Positions 18,768-27,824 are shown, counted from the stretch's first letter. The stretch: 59,619 bases of DNA from Gemmatimonadota bacterium (GCA_002724575.1 PBPC01000091.1:1-59619), one strand, 5' to 3'. The notes: generated from the sequence alone by a model not told the origin. Program-made: numbers and translations.

Positions 18768-20138
18768 ATGAAAAAACGAACTAAGGTTGTCATCGGGATT
18801 ATCGGCATCATCTTGTTAACGTCTGCCGCAGCATTCCAGACGATGTTTCGAGGTGACCGAGGAGTCGATGTTCGTATCGAGGAAACCCAAAGACGTGACC
18901 TTGTTGAGGTCGTAACAGCAAGTGGGAATATCAGGCCTCGACGAACAGTCAATATTAGTTCTGATGTTTCTGCTAGAGTTGCAGAGCTATTAGTTGATGA
19001 AGGCCAGGACGTCCAACAGGGACAAGTGCTGCTTCGCTTAGAGCCGGATCAATACGAAGCATCGCTATCACGTACCCAAGCATCTCTCGCTCAAGCACAA
19101 GCGCAGCAAACTCAACAAGAGGCGAATCTCCTACGTACACAGCGCGACCTAGATCGCCTGCTGGCTCTACGGTCCCGCGATTCTATATTGGTGAGTCGTC
19201 AACAGATCGATGATGCACGCACTAATCTAGATGTCTCAGAAGCAACTCTTGCCTCAGCAAGACATGGAGTGTCACAGGCTCAGGCTGCGGTTGAGGAAGC
19301 TGCCGAACAGGTCTCGAAGACAATCTTCATCGCGCCCATGGATGGTAGGGTAACAAGACTGAACGTTGAAGAAGGGGAGACCGTTATCATCGGTACGATG
19401 AACAACCCGGGCTCACTTGTACTTACAATCTCTGATCTTTCTGTAATTGAAGTTGTTGTCCAGGTAGACGAAACTGATGTCCCTCAGATTTCGTTAGGTG
19501 ACAGTGCCACAATTCGGATTGATGCCTTCTCTAACGAGTATTTCTCCGGCCGGGTCACAGAAATCGGTAACTCAGCAATCAACCCTCCATCTCAGCAATC
19601 AGCGGGTCAGCAGGCTGCGATCGACTTTGAAGTTGTGATCACACTAGATGAGACGGGTACATCCCTACGACCAGACTTGTCCGCTACAGCTGACATCGTC
19701 ACCGAAATACGTAGAAGTGTTCTTTCAGTTCCAATCATCGCAGTGACGGTTAGAGAGACTGAATCTTCAGAGAATCAATCTGCCGATCTTAATCAATCAA
19801 CTGACAGGACTGCTCCGGGATCCGGTGATTCCTCTCAAGGAGAAGATTACTCTCCGGATGAGGAAGGCGTCTTCACTGTCGTTGATGGCACTGTCACGTT
19901 CACCCCCATAAAACTGGGTATCGCCGGTCAGGAATATTTTGAGGTCCTTGCTGGTATTGATGTTGGAGACAACTTGGTCGCAGGTCCTTACCAGATGATC
20001 CGCCAACTACAAGACGGGGATCTAGTAAGGAATGTGGATGATGAAAGCACCGGCGGCTTCCAGTTCAGCATCGGTGGTGGTGGTGGTGGTGGTGGTGGTG
20101 GCAGCGGGTTTAGGATCAGAATTGGTGGATCTGATTGA
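18768..20138 (+). CDS. Periplasmic membrane fusion protein (MacA/HlyD family)
   Basis: Adaptor joining an inner-membrane ABC permease to the TolC-like channel; 456 residues. An N-terminal membrane anchor (VVIGIIGIILLTSAAAF) is followed by the lipoyl/barrel-sandwich motif VSARVAELLVDEGQDVQQGQ, a Gln/Ala-rich coiled-coil hairpin (about 100-185), the second lipoyl half IFIAPMDGRVTRLNVEEGE and a beta-barrel domain. The C-terminus is unusual. After the barrel comes a low-complexity segment with a ten-glycine run, then a short SGFRIRIGGSD end. The neighbours are the TolC-like gene and two permeases. Confidence 0.93.
   Translation: MKKRTKVVIGIIGIILLTSAAAFQTMFRGDRGVDVRIEETQRRDLVEVVTASGNIRPRRTVNISSDVSARVAELLVDEGQDVQQGQVLLRLEPDQYEASLSRTQASLAQAQAQQTQQEANLLRTQRDLDRLLALRSRDSILVSRQQIDDARTNLDVSEATLASARHGVSQAQAAVEEAAEQVSKTIFIAPMDGRVTRLNVEEGETVIIGTMNNPGSLVLTISDLSVIEVVVQVDETDVPQISLGDSATIRIDAFSNEYFSGRVTEIGNSAINPPSQQSAGQQAAIDFEVVITLDETGTSLRPDLSATADIVTEIRRSVLSVPIIAVTVRETESSENQSADLNQSTDRTAPGSGDSSQGEDYSPDEEGVFTVVDGTVTFTPIKLGIAGQEYFEVLAGIDVGDNLVAGPYQMIRQLQDGDLVRNVDDESTGGFQFSIGGGGGGGGGGSGFRIRIGGSD
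20073..20102 (+). repeat. (GGT)9-GGC trinucleotide tract encoding ten glycines
   Basis: Nine perfect GGT units and one GGC lie in frame near the 3' end of the membrane fusion protein gene, encoding ten consecutive glycines close to the C-terminus. Trinucleotide tracts can vary by slippage without changing frame. The glycine run may be a flexible linker before the last residues. Confidence 0.9.
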
Positions 20139-20175
20139 TGCTGACTGAAGTTTCACTAGCAGGCTGAAGGATTAG

Positions 20176-21417
20176 ATGCAGGTCTGGGAAGGCGTCATCC
20201 TCGCGATGCAACAGCTTCGATCCGAGAAGCTGAAAAGCTTTTTTAGCCTTATAGGTGTGATCCTTGGGGTAATGTTCTTGATCGTAGTTGTGACGATCAT
20301 CGAGGGCCTAGATCGTTATGTACGTGAAGAAGTTACCTCACAGGTATTCGGCGTAAGTACCGTCACACTTCGCCGCTGGCCCGAAGTTGATATCAATAGC
20401 GACGAGGAGCGGTGGCGTCGTCGGATGCGAGCACCCCGGCTTCGCTACGAGGATGCAGAAGCGATCCGTGCCAGACTCACGATCCCAGCACGAATCGCAA
20501 TCCAGAGCAGCTCCGGTGGAACGGCAGTTGCAGATAATGGTCGCACTGCCACCGGAGTTCAGCTGATCGGAGCATCCCCCGAGGTGTTTCCCATCCGCAA
20601 CCTCAAGATTGACCGTGGTCGAGCTTTCACGGAACAAGAAGCTGCAGCCGGAACTCCAGTCCTCGTATTGGGTTTTGAAACTTCTGAAGTCCTTTTCGAA
20701 GACCTTGATCCAATCGGACATACAGTCCGTTTGAGGGGGTTCCCCTACAGGGTGATCGGTGTACTCGAAGAGCGGGGCTCACTGTTCGGAATGTCACTCG
20801 ACAACTTTGCAGTCGCTCCTCACCAATCACCGATTCAAGCTGTACTCAACCCTCCCGGTATTGTGGATGAAGTAATTATCCAGACCGTCAACCCGGATCG
20901 CCTTCTTGAGGCTCAAATGGAGGCAGAGGGTATCATGAGGACCAGGCGTCTGTTAAGGCCCTCGGAAGCAAATAACTTTGCTTTGGAAACTGCGGACGAT
21001 GCCATAAGCTTTTGGGATAATATTTCCCGTATACTCTTTACGGCATTGCCAGGTCTCGTGGCCATATCTTTGGTGGTTGGTGGGATCGTTATCATGAATA
21101 TCATGCTGGTCTCTGTGATGGAGCGTACCCGGGAGATCGGAGTGCGAAAGGCACTGGGAGCGCGGCGCCGAGATATCCTGGCGCAAGTCCTCATCGAATC
21201 GGCAACTCTCTCCACAATGGGTGCGATTCTCGGAGTCCTCGCAGGCATCGGAATCGCCACACTCGTAGCATCGCTCTCACCGATGCCTGCCGCAGTCAGC
21301 GCCAAGTGGATAGCGCTTGGAGTTGCTCTCGGTATGAGCGTGGGCATCGTAGCTGGAGTATACCCAGCTTCTCAGGCTTCTAAGCTAGATCCTGTGGATG
21401 CACTCCGGTATGAATAA
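20176..21417 (+). CDS. ABC transporter permease, MacB/FtsX type (first of two)
   Basis: Inner-membrane permease of 413 residues: an N-terminal transmembrane helix (LIGVILGVMFLIVVVTIIEG), a MacB-type periplasmic domain (about 45-270), and three C-terminal helices of the FtsX domain with the signature VMERTREIGVRKALGARRRDIL. There is no ATP-binding cassette in the protein. The start ATG at 20176 has GAAGGA upstream. Its stop overlaps the start of the next permease, indicating coupled synthesis, probably as a heterodimer. Confidence 0.94.
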   Translation: MQVWEGVILAMQQLRSEKLKSFFSLIGVILGVMFLIVVVTIIEGLDRYVREEVTSQVFGVSTVTLRRWPEVDINSDEERWRRRMRAPRLRYEDAEAIRARLTIPARIAIQSSSGGTAVADNGRTATGVQLIGASPEVFPIRNLKIDRGRAFTEQEAAAGTPVLVLGFETSEVLFEDLDPIGHTVRLRGFPYRVIGVLEERGSLFGMSLDNFAVAPHQSPIQAVLNPPGIVDEVIIQTVNPDRLLEAQMEAEGIMRTRRLLRPSEANNFALETADDAISFWDNISRILFTALPGLVAISLVVGGIVIMNIMLVSVMERTREIGVRKALGARRRDILAQVLIESATLSTMGAILGVLAGIGIATLVASLSPMPAAVSAKWIALGVALGMSVGIVAGVYPASQASKLDPVDALRYE

Positions 21418-22699
21418 GCCCAAGCCGCAAGAGGGAGCATCGAGATTGGCCGCACTTAATGAGGGCCTCAGGATAGCCTTTGAGGCGATACGTACCAACA
21501 CTATTCGTTCGATGCTCACAATTCTTGGTGTCGCAGTCGGTGTATCGGTTGTCGTAGCTCTAGCCGCTGTCATTACCGGGATCCGGACTAGTGTTATGGA
21601 AGCGTTCGAGGCTAGCGGCCCCAATAATTTTATGGTTACCCGCTTTGATTTCACAGCGGTGCGAATTTCGGATGTAGGCAATGGTCGGCCTCCATGGTGG
21701 AACAAGCCTGAGATTGAGCCTGAAGAAGCTCGTGCCCTAATGAATCTTCCAACGGTCGATGAAGCCCTATACACATTTCAATTTTCCACCGACATGTCCT
21801 TTGAGGGCCACCAGGTACGTGGTGTACAGTCGACGGGGTACTCCTCCGGATGGCCAAAATACACGCTTGGCGACTTCATCGCCGGGAGGGACTTCACTCC
21901 TGCGGAGGTTGACCAAAACCGATCCGTGGTTGTCCTGTCCTCTGAATTGGCTACAGAACTTTTTGGCCAACGTGATCCAATCGGAAGACGCGTCCGAATG
22001 CTCAACCGGTGGCGCGGAACACAAGAGCCGTTTTCAGTAGTTGGCATATTTGAGAACGAACCCAATGTTTTTAGCGATGCGGTTGAGCACTGGGCCATCT
22101 TCCCGTGGACAGCCGCCAACAGGAGGTTGCGTCAATCAACCTCTCAAGCACAAATCATGATTGTGCCAATAGATTCCGTTTCCATGGAACGTGCTCAGGA
22201 TGAGGTGATCGCAACAATCAGAGGAATGAGAGGACTCGGGCCTAGGGACGAGAATAATTTCGCTGTGCTCGGTTCTGCTCAAATCCTTGATCTCTTTAAT
22301 CAACTGACTGCAGTCTTCTTCTTGGTGATGTTTGCACTTTCGTCAGCTGGCCTGCTTGTGGGTGGAGTGGGAGTTATTGGGATCATGCTCATAAGTGTTA
22401 CAGAACGAACCAGAGAAATTGGTGTCCGAAAGGCCGTTGGAGCGACCAGAAGGGAGATCCTCTGGCAATTCCTTGTTGAGGCATCAGCTTTAACAGCTAT
22501 GGGTGCCGGTGTAGGTATGTTCATGGGTTGGGGACTCGCAACTGGTATCGCTACCTGGACTCCACTCCCAGCTAAGATTCCGGTGTGGGCTGTCGGGACA
22601 GCGCTCGGTATGGCATCACTCACGGGCATGCTCTTCGGTCTCCTGCCAGCAATCCGTGCGAGCCGCCTAGAGCCAGTTGCTGCCCTCCGTTTCGAATGA
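21410..22699 (+). CDS. ABC transporter permease, MacB/FtsX type (second of two)
   Basis: A second MacB/FtsX permease with the same architecture: an N-terminal helix (MLTILGVAVGVSVVVALAAV), a periplasmic domain and C-terminal helices with TERTREIGVRKAVGATRREIL. I start at the ATG at 21410, which overlaps the previous stop by 8 bases; an in-frame ATG at 21398 would add four residues. The end overlaps bshB1 by 4 bases (ATGA). The two permeases are diverged paralogues. Neither carries a Walker A motif, and no ATPase gene lies nearby. Confidence 0.94.
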   Translation: MNKPKPQEGASRLAALNEGLRIAFEAIRTNTIRSMLTILGVAVGVSVVVALAAVITGIRTSVMEAFEASGPNNFMVTRFDFTAVRISDVGNGRPPWWNKPEIEPEEARALMNLPTVDEALYTFQFSTDMSFEGHQVRGVQSTGYSSGWPKYTLGDFIAGRDFTPAEVDQNRSVVVLSSELATELFGQRDPIGRRVRMLNRWRGTQEPFSVVGIFENEPNVFSDAVEHWAIFPWTAANRRLRQSTSQAQIMIVPIDSVSMERAQDEVIATIRGMRGLGPRDENNFAVLGSAQILDLFNQLTAVFFLVMFALSSAGLLVGGVGVIGIMLISVTERTREIGVRKAVGATRREILWQFLVEASALTAMGAGVGMFMGWGLATGIATWTPLPAKIPVWAVGTALGMASLTGMLFGLLPAIRASRLEPVAALRFE

Positions 22700-23448
22700 C
22701 TGAAAACGGCGAGATACAAGCGTTGCGAAAGCCACTTGACGTACTCGCAGTCATGGCACATCCAGATGATGCAGAACTCCTCTGTGGAGGTACGCTCATC
22801 AAGAGTACTCGCCAAACTCACCGGGTTGGGGTTATTGACCTCACAGCGGGTGAAATGGGAAGCTCCGGATCAGCTGCTATTCGAGGTACGGAGGCGGGCC
22901 ACGCCGCGGAAATCATGGGGCTTGTAGAACGGCGGTGCTTAGGTCTACCAGACGCAGCACTTGAGAACGACCGGGAGTCCCGTCATCTCCTAGTTGAACA
23001 TCTACGAGCCCTTCGGCCTACAACTGTGATCACTCATTGGCCTGTTGGCCGCCACCCTGACCACCGTATTGCAGCCGAACTCGTTAGAGATGCTTGTTTT
23101 CTAAGTGCTCTCAAGAAGCTCGATATTGAAGCAGAACCGTTTCGACCAATGAAACTGGTCTACGCAACCGCATTTCGTGAAGACGCATCCCCTCCAGATT
23201 TTGTGGTGGATATAACAGACCACATAGACAGGAAACTTGAGGCGGTAGCTGCATATAGTTCCCAGTTTGATGGAGCAACAAAGGGTGGAGAAGTTTTACC
23301 AGGAGGGGAACGTCCATTGATAGAGCAAATCCGTATGCAACTAGCCCATTACGGATCGCTTATCCGCGTACCATACGGTGAACCCTTCCGAATCTCAGAG
23401 GCACTCGAAGTAGAGGATATTACAAAGCTGGGCGTATCAACTTTTTAG
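22696..23448 (+). CDS. bshB1: LmbE/PIG-L-type deacetylase, probably BshB1 of bacillithiol synthesis
   Basis: Zinc-dependent de-N-acetylase of 250 residues. It has the metal-binding AHPDDAE motif (about 20-26), the DLTAGEMGSSGS segment matching BshB DLT.GE.G..G, and a second metal/catalytic region HWPVGRHPDHR. BshB1 removes acetate from N-acetylglucosaminyl-malate. The length and the DLTAGEMG motif favour BshB1 over MshB or general LmbE enzymes. The ATG at 22696 overlaps the preceding permease stop as ATGA, so it is cotranslated with the efflux genes. The other bacillithiol genes (bshA, bshC) are not in the window. Confidence 0.85.
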   Translation: MTENGEIQALRKPLDVLAVMAHPDDAELLCGGTLIKSTRQTHRVGVIDLTAGEMGSSGSAAIRGTEAGHAAEIMGLVERRCLGLPDAALENDRESRHLLVEHLRALRPTTVITHWPVGRHPDHRIAAELVRDACFLSALKKLDIEAEPFRPMKLVYATAFREDASPPDFVVDITDHIDRKLEAVAAYSSQFDGATKGGEVLPGGERPLIEQIRMQLAHYGSLIRVPYGEPFRISEALEVEDITKLGVSTF

Positions 23449-23469
23449 ATGCCTGTCTTTACTTTTGTT

Positions 23470-23805
23470 CTATATCCTACAAACAACCTCGAGAACGATA
23501 CGACGCCATGATGGCACGTCTGCGCCACCCACTCGCAGAACTCTAGCCTCGGCCACGCCCCCGCTGAGCATCCATCTCCATAGCCAACATCCAATCTCAT
23601 CTGGGAGGTGCCCAATTGGATCCCCAGAGTCGAGATGCACCCAAACTTCCGGTTTACTTTGTACGGGGGGATCAGCAATGAGTTGGAGCATATCTCCATC
23701 CCTAACTGCATCGATATGCTGGTCACGTCCGGCAAAAATGGTACCATGAACGGTAGACCGGAAACATGTCGGACGTCCGGCAGGAAATGGTGGTGCAATC
23801 GGCAT
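23470..23805 (-). CDS. Small HIRAN-domain-like protein
   Basis: A ~111-residue protein whose core fits the HIRAN domain pattern. There is a small-residue start STVHGTIFAGRDQHIDAVRDG, then GDMLQLIADPP, an aspartate/valine core VWVHLDSGDPIGHLPDEIG, and a terminal strand ARVLRVGG. HIRAN domains occur in DNA repair helicases and as stand-alone proteins, and bind DNA ends in HLTF. The family call is from pattern alone. The ATG at 23805 is preferred over a TTG two codons earlier. It is an isolated minus-strand gene between two plus-strand operons. Confidence 0.6.
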   Translation of the reverse strand: MPIAPPFPAGRPTCFRSTVHGTIFAGRDQHIDAVRDGDMLQLIADPPVQSKPEVWVHLDSGDPIGHLPDEIGCWLWRWMLSGGVAEARVLRVGGADVPSWRRIVLEVVCRI

Positions 23806-23908
23806 ATTCAATGCTAGCCAGTTAAGGAGTAGGGCCCGGACCGGGGGGCGGTTAACTTACGGATCACGTCCGCTGTAGCAACACAAAACTGGAGTCGAGT
23901 ACGATCTT

Positions 23909-25069
23909 ATGAAGGCGGTTTACCTTGACCATGCCGCAACGACCCCCATCCGAAATGAGGTTCGCGAGGCAATGGAACCATACCTCTCTGAATCCTTCGG
24001 GAACCCTTCAAGTCTTCATAGGTGGGGGCGAGAAGCATCTGCAGCTCTTGAGAACGCAAGGGCTACCGTAGCTGAAACACTCAGCGTAAGCCCCCAAGAA
24101 ATTTACTTCACCCGTGGAGGAACTGAGTCCGATAATCTTGCAGTTCTTGGCTGCTGCAGGTTCATGAAAGCTCACAAAAAGCAGCTGACATTAGTAGTGA
24201 GTGCAATCGAACACAGTGCAGTTCTAGATCCAGCTAAACTCGTTAGAGAGTGGCAGGGGGTAGAGCTGGTTACACTCCCAGTTTCACAAGACGGAGTACT
24301 CGACCAGGAACTTCTGAAGTTGGCACTGGAGTCTGGACCTACGGTCGTTTCACTACTGTGGGTGAATAACGAGACAGGACTGGTCTTTCCGATTGCTGAA
24401 ATATCAGGCCTAGTCAACGAACTGGGTGGCACTATGCACACGGATGCTGTCCAAGCCGTGGGGAAGATACCGGTACACGTCAAAGAGACTTCGATTCACC
24501 TACTTACAGCCTCGGGGCACAAGATATACGGCCCAAAAGGTACAGGGATACTTTTCGTTCGTTCAGGTGTGGATTTAGTCCCACTCATACACGGTGGCGG
24601 ACAGGAACAAGCACTCCGCCCTGGCACTGAAGATGTTGCGGGTGCGGTAGGCTTCGCTTGCTCTTTACAGCTGGCGATTGAAGAACAGCAACAATCGTGC
24701 AAAAAACTTACAGAGCTCCGATCTGTGCTTGAGAGACGTCTTCTAGAACTTATCCCTGGACTAAGCATCAACCTGCAAGATGCAGAACGGGCATCACATA
24801 TCTCAAGTATTGCTATCGATGACGTTGATCGAGAAGATCTACTCGCTGCGCTTGACCTCGAAGGTATAGCAGCATCTGGTGGCTCAGCCTGTGAGAGTGG
24901 AAGTACACAGACCAGTCATGTGATCACAGCCTTATATGGCGAGGAACATTCTGCCGCGACCGTTCGATTTTCACTCGGCATAGAGACCACTGAGCAAGAC
25001 ATTGAACAGACCATACTCAAGTTCACTAGTATCGTTACACGACTCCGGAAGCTGGGGGTAGCATCGTGA
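23909..25069 (+). CDS. Cysteine desulfurase (IscS/NifS class)
   Basis: PLP-dependent enzyme that takes sulfur from cysteine to form a protein persulfide. Motifs are YLDHAATTPIR at the start, GGTESDNLAVLG, IEHSAVL, HTDAVQAVGK, the PLP-lysine TASGHKIYGPKG and the catalytic Cys loop SGGSACESGS. The 386-residue length is normal. It ends in a 4-base GTGA overlap with mnmA, so the two are translationally coupled. It is likely dedicated to tRNA thiolation. No iscU or suf genes are adjacent. Confidence 0.95.
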   Translation: MKAVYLDHAATTPIRNEVREAMEPYLSESFGNPSSLHRWGREASAALENARATVAETLSVSPQEIYFTRGGTESDNLAVLGCCRFMKAHKKQLTLVVSAIEHSAVLDPAKLVREWQGVELVTLPVSQDGVLDQELLKLALESGPTVVSLLWVNNETGLVFPIAEISGLVNELGGTMHTDAVQAVGKIPVHVKETSIHLLTASGHKIYGPKGTGILFVRSGVDLVPLIHGGGQEQALRPGTEDVAGAVGFACSLQLAIEEQQQSCKKLTELRSVLERRLLELIPGLSINLQDAERASHISSIAIDDVDREDLLAALDLEGIAASGGSACESGSTQTSHVITALYGEEHSAATVRFSLGIETTEQDIEQTILKFTSIVTRLRKLGVAS

Positions 25070-26154
25070 GCAGGATTCTAATGGCTATGTCCGGTGGAGT
25101 AGACTCATCTGTGGCGGCAGCACTTCTTGTAGAACAGGGCCACGATGTCGTAGGTGTCACGATGAAAACCTTCTGTTACTCAGAGACTCCTGATCATTCT
25201 AAAACATGCTGTGGACTCGATGGAATAAGTGACGCCAAACGAGTCACCGCCGCACTTGGGATTCCGCACTACGTTTTCGATGTCGAAGAAGCATTTGATC
25301 GTGATGTGATTGATGACTTCGTAACCCAATACGCTGAAGGGAGAACGCCAAACCCGTGCGTGCGATGTAACGGGTACACCAAGTTTCGAGATCTTTTGTC
25401 TCGAGGTCGCTCCCTTGGTTGTGATCTCATTGCATCCGGCCACTACGTGCAGATCGAGCACACCCACTCCCAATCAAGGATCCTGAGAGGTCAGGACAAA
25501 CAAAAAGATCAATCCTATTTCCTATGGGCGCTTCCGGACGAGATGCTAAAGAGCTTGTTATTCCCTATTGGCAGCCTCACGAAAGAACAAGTGCGCGAGC
25601 ATGCTCATACCCAAGGACTGGTGAATGCAAACAAGCCCGAGTCACAAGAGATCTGTTTCGTTCCGACAGGTAATTATCGAGATCTCCTTCGAGAGCGCCT
25701 AGGAAAAGTGCACCCCGCTCTACAGCCCGGATATCTAGTACGTAGATCTGGAGAGATCGTAGGAGAACATAATGGCTATGCCGGCTTCACGATTGGCCAG
25801 AGAAAAGGACTTGGCGGAGGATCTTCGGAACCCATGTTCGTCCTGAGCATTAATCCGGACACCAAAGAGGTCATCGTCGGCACTCGTGCTGAACTTTTTG
25901 ATGACATTGTGATTATCAGTGGACTCAACTGGCTGGGAGGACCCATCGAGGATGGTGCAACAGCCTTAGTGCAGTTGAGATATCGAGCTCCAGCTGTACC
26001 GGCGCTAGTGAGTCGTGAGGAAGATCAAGTTATTCTAAAACTCCAAGAAGCTCAGCCAGCAGTAACACCTGGCCAATCAGCCGTACTCTTTGATCAAGAA
26101 AATCGGTGCTTAATAGGCGGGGGTACAATTGCAAGTGCTCACTCCAGTGATTAA
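25066..26154 (+). CDS. mnmA: tRNA-specific 2-thiouridylase
   Basis: Makes 2-thiouridine at wobble position 34 of Lys, Glu and Gln tRNAs using ATP and persulfide sulfur. Features are the PP-loop AMSGGVDSSVAAALL near the start, the catalytic Cys pair in TPNPCVRCN and SQEICFVP, and the YAGFTIGQRKGLG segment of the C-terminal domain. The start is GTG at 25066, overlapping the desulfurase stop (GTGA). The stop overlaps the dnaJ stop by 4 bases on the opposite strand. A tRNA-Gln (UUG), a likely substrate, is encoded in this window. Confidence 0.96.
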   Translation: MSRILMAMSGGVDSSVAAALLVEQGHDVVGVTMKTFCYSETPDHSKTCCGLDGISDAKRVTAALGIPHYVFDVEEAFDRDVIDDFVTQYAEGRTPNPCVRCNGYTKFRDLLSRGRSLGCDLIASGHYVQIEHTHSQSRILRGQDKQKDQSYFLWALPDEMLKSLLFPIGSLTKEQVREHAHTQGLVNANKPESQEICFVPTGNYRDLLRERLGKVHPALQPGYLVRRSGEIVGEHNGYAGFTIGQRKGLGGGSSEPMFVLSINPDTKEVIVGTRAELFDDIVIISGLNWLGGPIEDGATALVQLRYRAPAVPALVSREEDQVILKLQEAQPAVTPGQSAVLFDQENRCLIGGGTIASAHSSD

Positions 26155-27266
26155 TCCCGCTTTCCCCTAACAGTCGCAAACTCTTCCATCGCCTGCTGCT
26201 CTTCCTCTGAAAGTTCTTCAAGCACCTGAACTAGCACTTCTACATACTGGTCACCTAAGACACCCTCCTTTTCGACCCCCTGATCCCTTATCCTGAATTT
26301 CGTACCTGACTTGGTGCCTTCTGGGATCTTGAGTATCACTTTTTGTCCGGATACTGTTTGGACTTTGATCTTTGTCCCTAGTGTTGCCTGCACAATATTT
26401 ATCGGTACCACTACGTGAACATCGAGGCCCTGCCTCTTGAAGAAACGATGCGGCTCCACCTTGAAGGTGATAATCAAGTTGCCACGTTTTCCTCCACCGT
26501 GACCCTTCACTCCTTGGCCAGAAAGTTGAACTCTAGCACCTGTATCGACCCCACGAGGAACTCTCACCTGAAGCTTGCGTTGCTGTCGGAGAGCCCCCTG
26601 ACCTGCGCAGGAACCACAAGGCACTCCTGAGATTCTCCCTCGACTAAAGCAGGCTGGACAAGGACGTTTTACGGCAAACCCACCCTGACCAAATGAAATA
26701 TCCCCGGTCCCACCGCACTCCGGACACCGCTGGCTCTCTGTTCCCGGTTTTGCACCGTTTCCACCACATGTCACACAGTCCTCTGTGAAAGAAACATCGA
26801 ACGAGACCTTTCCTCCATGTACCGCCGTAAGAAATGGTATCTCAAGGACATATTCTAGGTTTCTGCCACTCTCTCTTCGTCTATTCTGAGTCCCAGAAGA
26901 AGCTCTTTTTCCAAGATCGAAAAGTGAGCTAAACAAGTCGGAGAAGTTCCCAAAGCCACCCTCTAGATCCTCGAAAGAAAAAACCTGATGACCTCCCTGA
27001 GGCGGACGATTGGAATACCTAGTACCTCCCATACTGAAAGCATCCCCAGAGCGCATCTGGTCATACTGGCTGCGTTTTGTAGGATCACTCAGGACAGAAT
27101 AGGCTTCACCTACTTTCTTGAACTGTTCAGCAGCCTTCTTGTCACCCCGGTTGGCGTCTGGATGGTACTCCTTAGCCAGCTTCCGGTAAGCCTTCTTTAT
27201 CGTTTCGTCACCCGCTTTCTCGTTGACTCCGAGAATCTGGTAAAAATCCTTCCTGGCAGGCGCCAT
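26151..27266 (-). CDS. dnaJ: Chaperone DnaJ
   Basis: Co-chaperone of DnaK, 371 residues. The J domain (about 7-70) includes the HPD motif in EYHPDANRG. A Gly/Phe-rich region (about 95-120) is followed by the zinc-binding cysteine-rich domain with four motifs: CVTCGGNG, CPECGGTG, CPACFSRG and CGSCAGQG. The third deviates from CxxCxGxG (Phe-Ser-Arg-Gly after the cysteines) but keeps both cysteines. The substrate-binding C-terminal domains follow. It lies 15 bases downstream of grpE. dnaK is not in the window. Confidence 0.96.
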   Translation of the reverse strand: MAPARKDFYQILGVNEKAGDETIKKAYRKLAKEYHPDANRGDKKAAEQFKKVGEAYSVLSDPTKRSQYDQMRSGDAFSMGGTRYSNRPPQGGHQVFSFEDLEGGFGNFSDLFSSLFDLGKRASSGTQNRRRESGRNLEYVLEIPFLTAVHGGKVSFDVSFTEDCVTCGGNGAKPGTESQRCPECGGTGDISFGQGGFAVKRPCPACFSRGRISGVPCGSCAGQGALRQQRKLQVRVPRGVDTGARVQLSGQGVKGHGGGKRGNLIITFKVEPHRFFKRQGLDVHVVVPINIVQATLGTKIKVQTVSGQKVILKIPEGTKSGTKFRIRDQGVEKEGVLGDQYVEVLVQVLEELSEEEQQAMEEFATVRGKRD

Positions 27267-27281
27267 CTACCCCCGACCTTA

Positions 27282-27824
27282 CTAGCCGTGCTTGCGGACG
27301 CTCACCCGAGCTGGTCGGACGAGGATTCCCTTTAGCAAGCAGCCCTTCTGAAATACCTGGGCTACCGTGTCATCTTCCTCTGCACTCTCAGCCGGAACGC
27401 GCATGATCGCTTCCATTCGCTCGGGATCGAAAGAGTTACCAAGTGGATCAATGATCTCAGCTCCTGAGTCCTGGAGGGCACCAAGAAATTTTTTCTCAAC
27501 AAGATTGATTCCCTCCATGACCCCTTCGACAGTCACGGCATCCACTTCCAGCTGAGCAACTCGATTTAGATCATCAAGAATGTCGAGGAATGAACAAAGG
27601 ATGTCGGCCTGCGCTCTAGACCAGGACTCTAACCGCTCCTGCTCGTTGCGCCGTTTGAAGTTGTTGAACTCAGCAGCAAGTCTTAAGTGTCGATCCTTTA
27701 GATCCTCGAAATCTTCAAGGACTTGGTTGAGTTGCTGGACCTCTTCTTCTGCAATCTCATCGGCATCTGTAATTTCTTCGGCCGGACCGAGATCCTCTTC
27801 CTGTGATATTCCTTCCGTCATCAT
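27282..27824 (-). CDS. grpE: Nucleotide exchange factor GrpE
   Basis: ADP-release factor for DnaK, 180 residues. An acidic N-terminal region (about 1-35) leads into a long coiled coil (LRLAAEFNNFKRRNEQERL) and the C-terminal beta domain. The start is the tandem ATG at 27824 with AAGGT five bases upstream. No CIRCE or sigma32 element is visible in the 72-base gap upstream; a -10-like TATAAA is present but there is no convincing -35. Confidence 0.95.
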   Translation of the reverse strand: MMTEGISQEEDLGPAEEITDADEIAEEEVQQLNQVLEDFEDLKDRHLRLAAEFNNFKRRNEQERLESWSRAQADILCSFLDILDDLNRVAQLEVDAVTVEGVMEGINLVEKKFLGALQDSGAEIIDPLGNSFDPERMEAIMRVPAESAEEDDTVAQVFQKGCLLKGILVRPARVSVRKHG

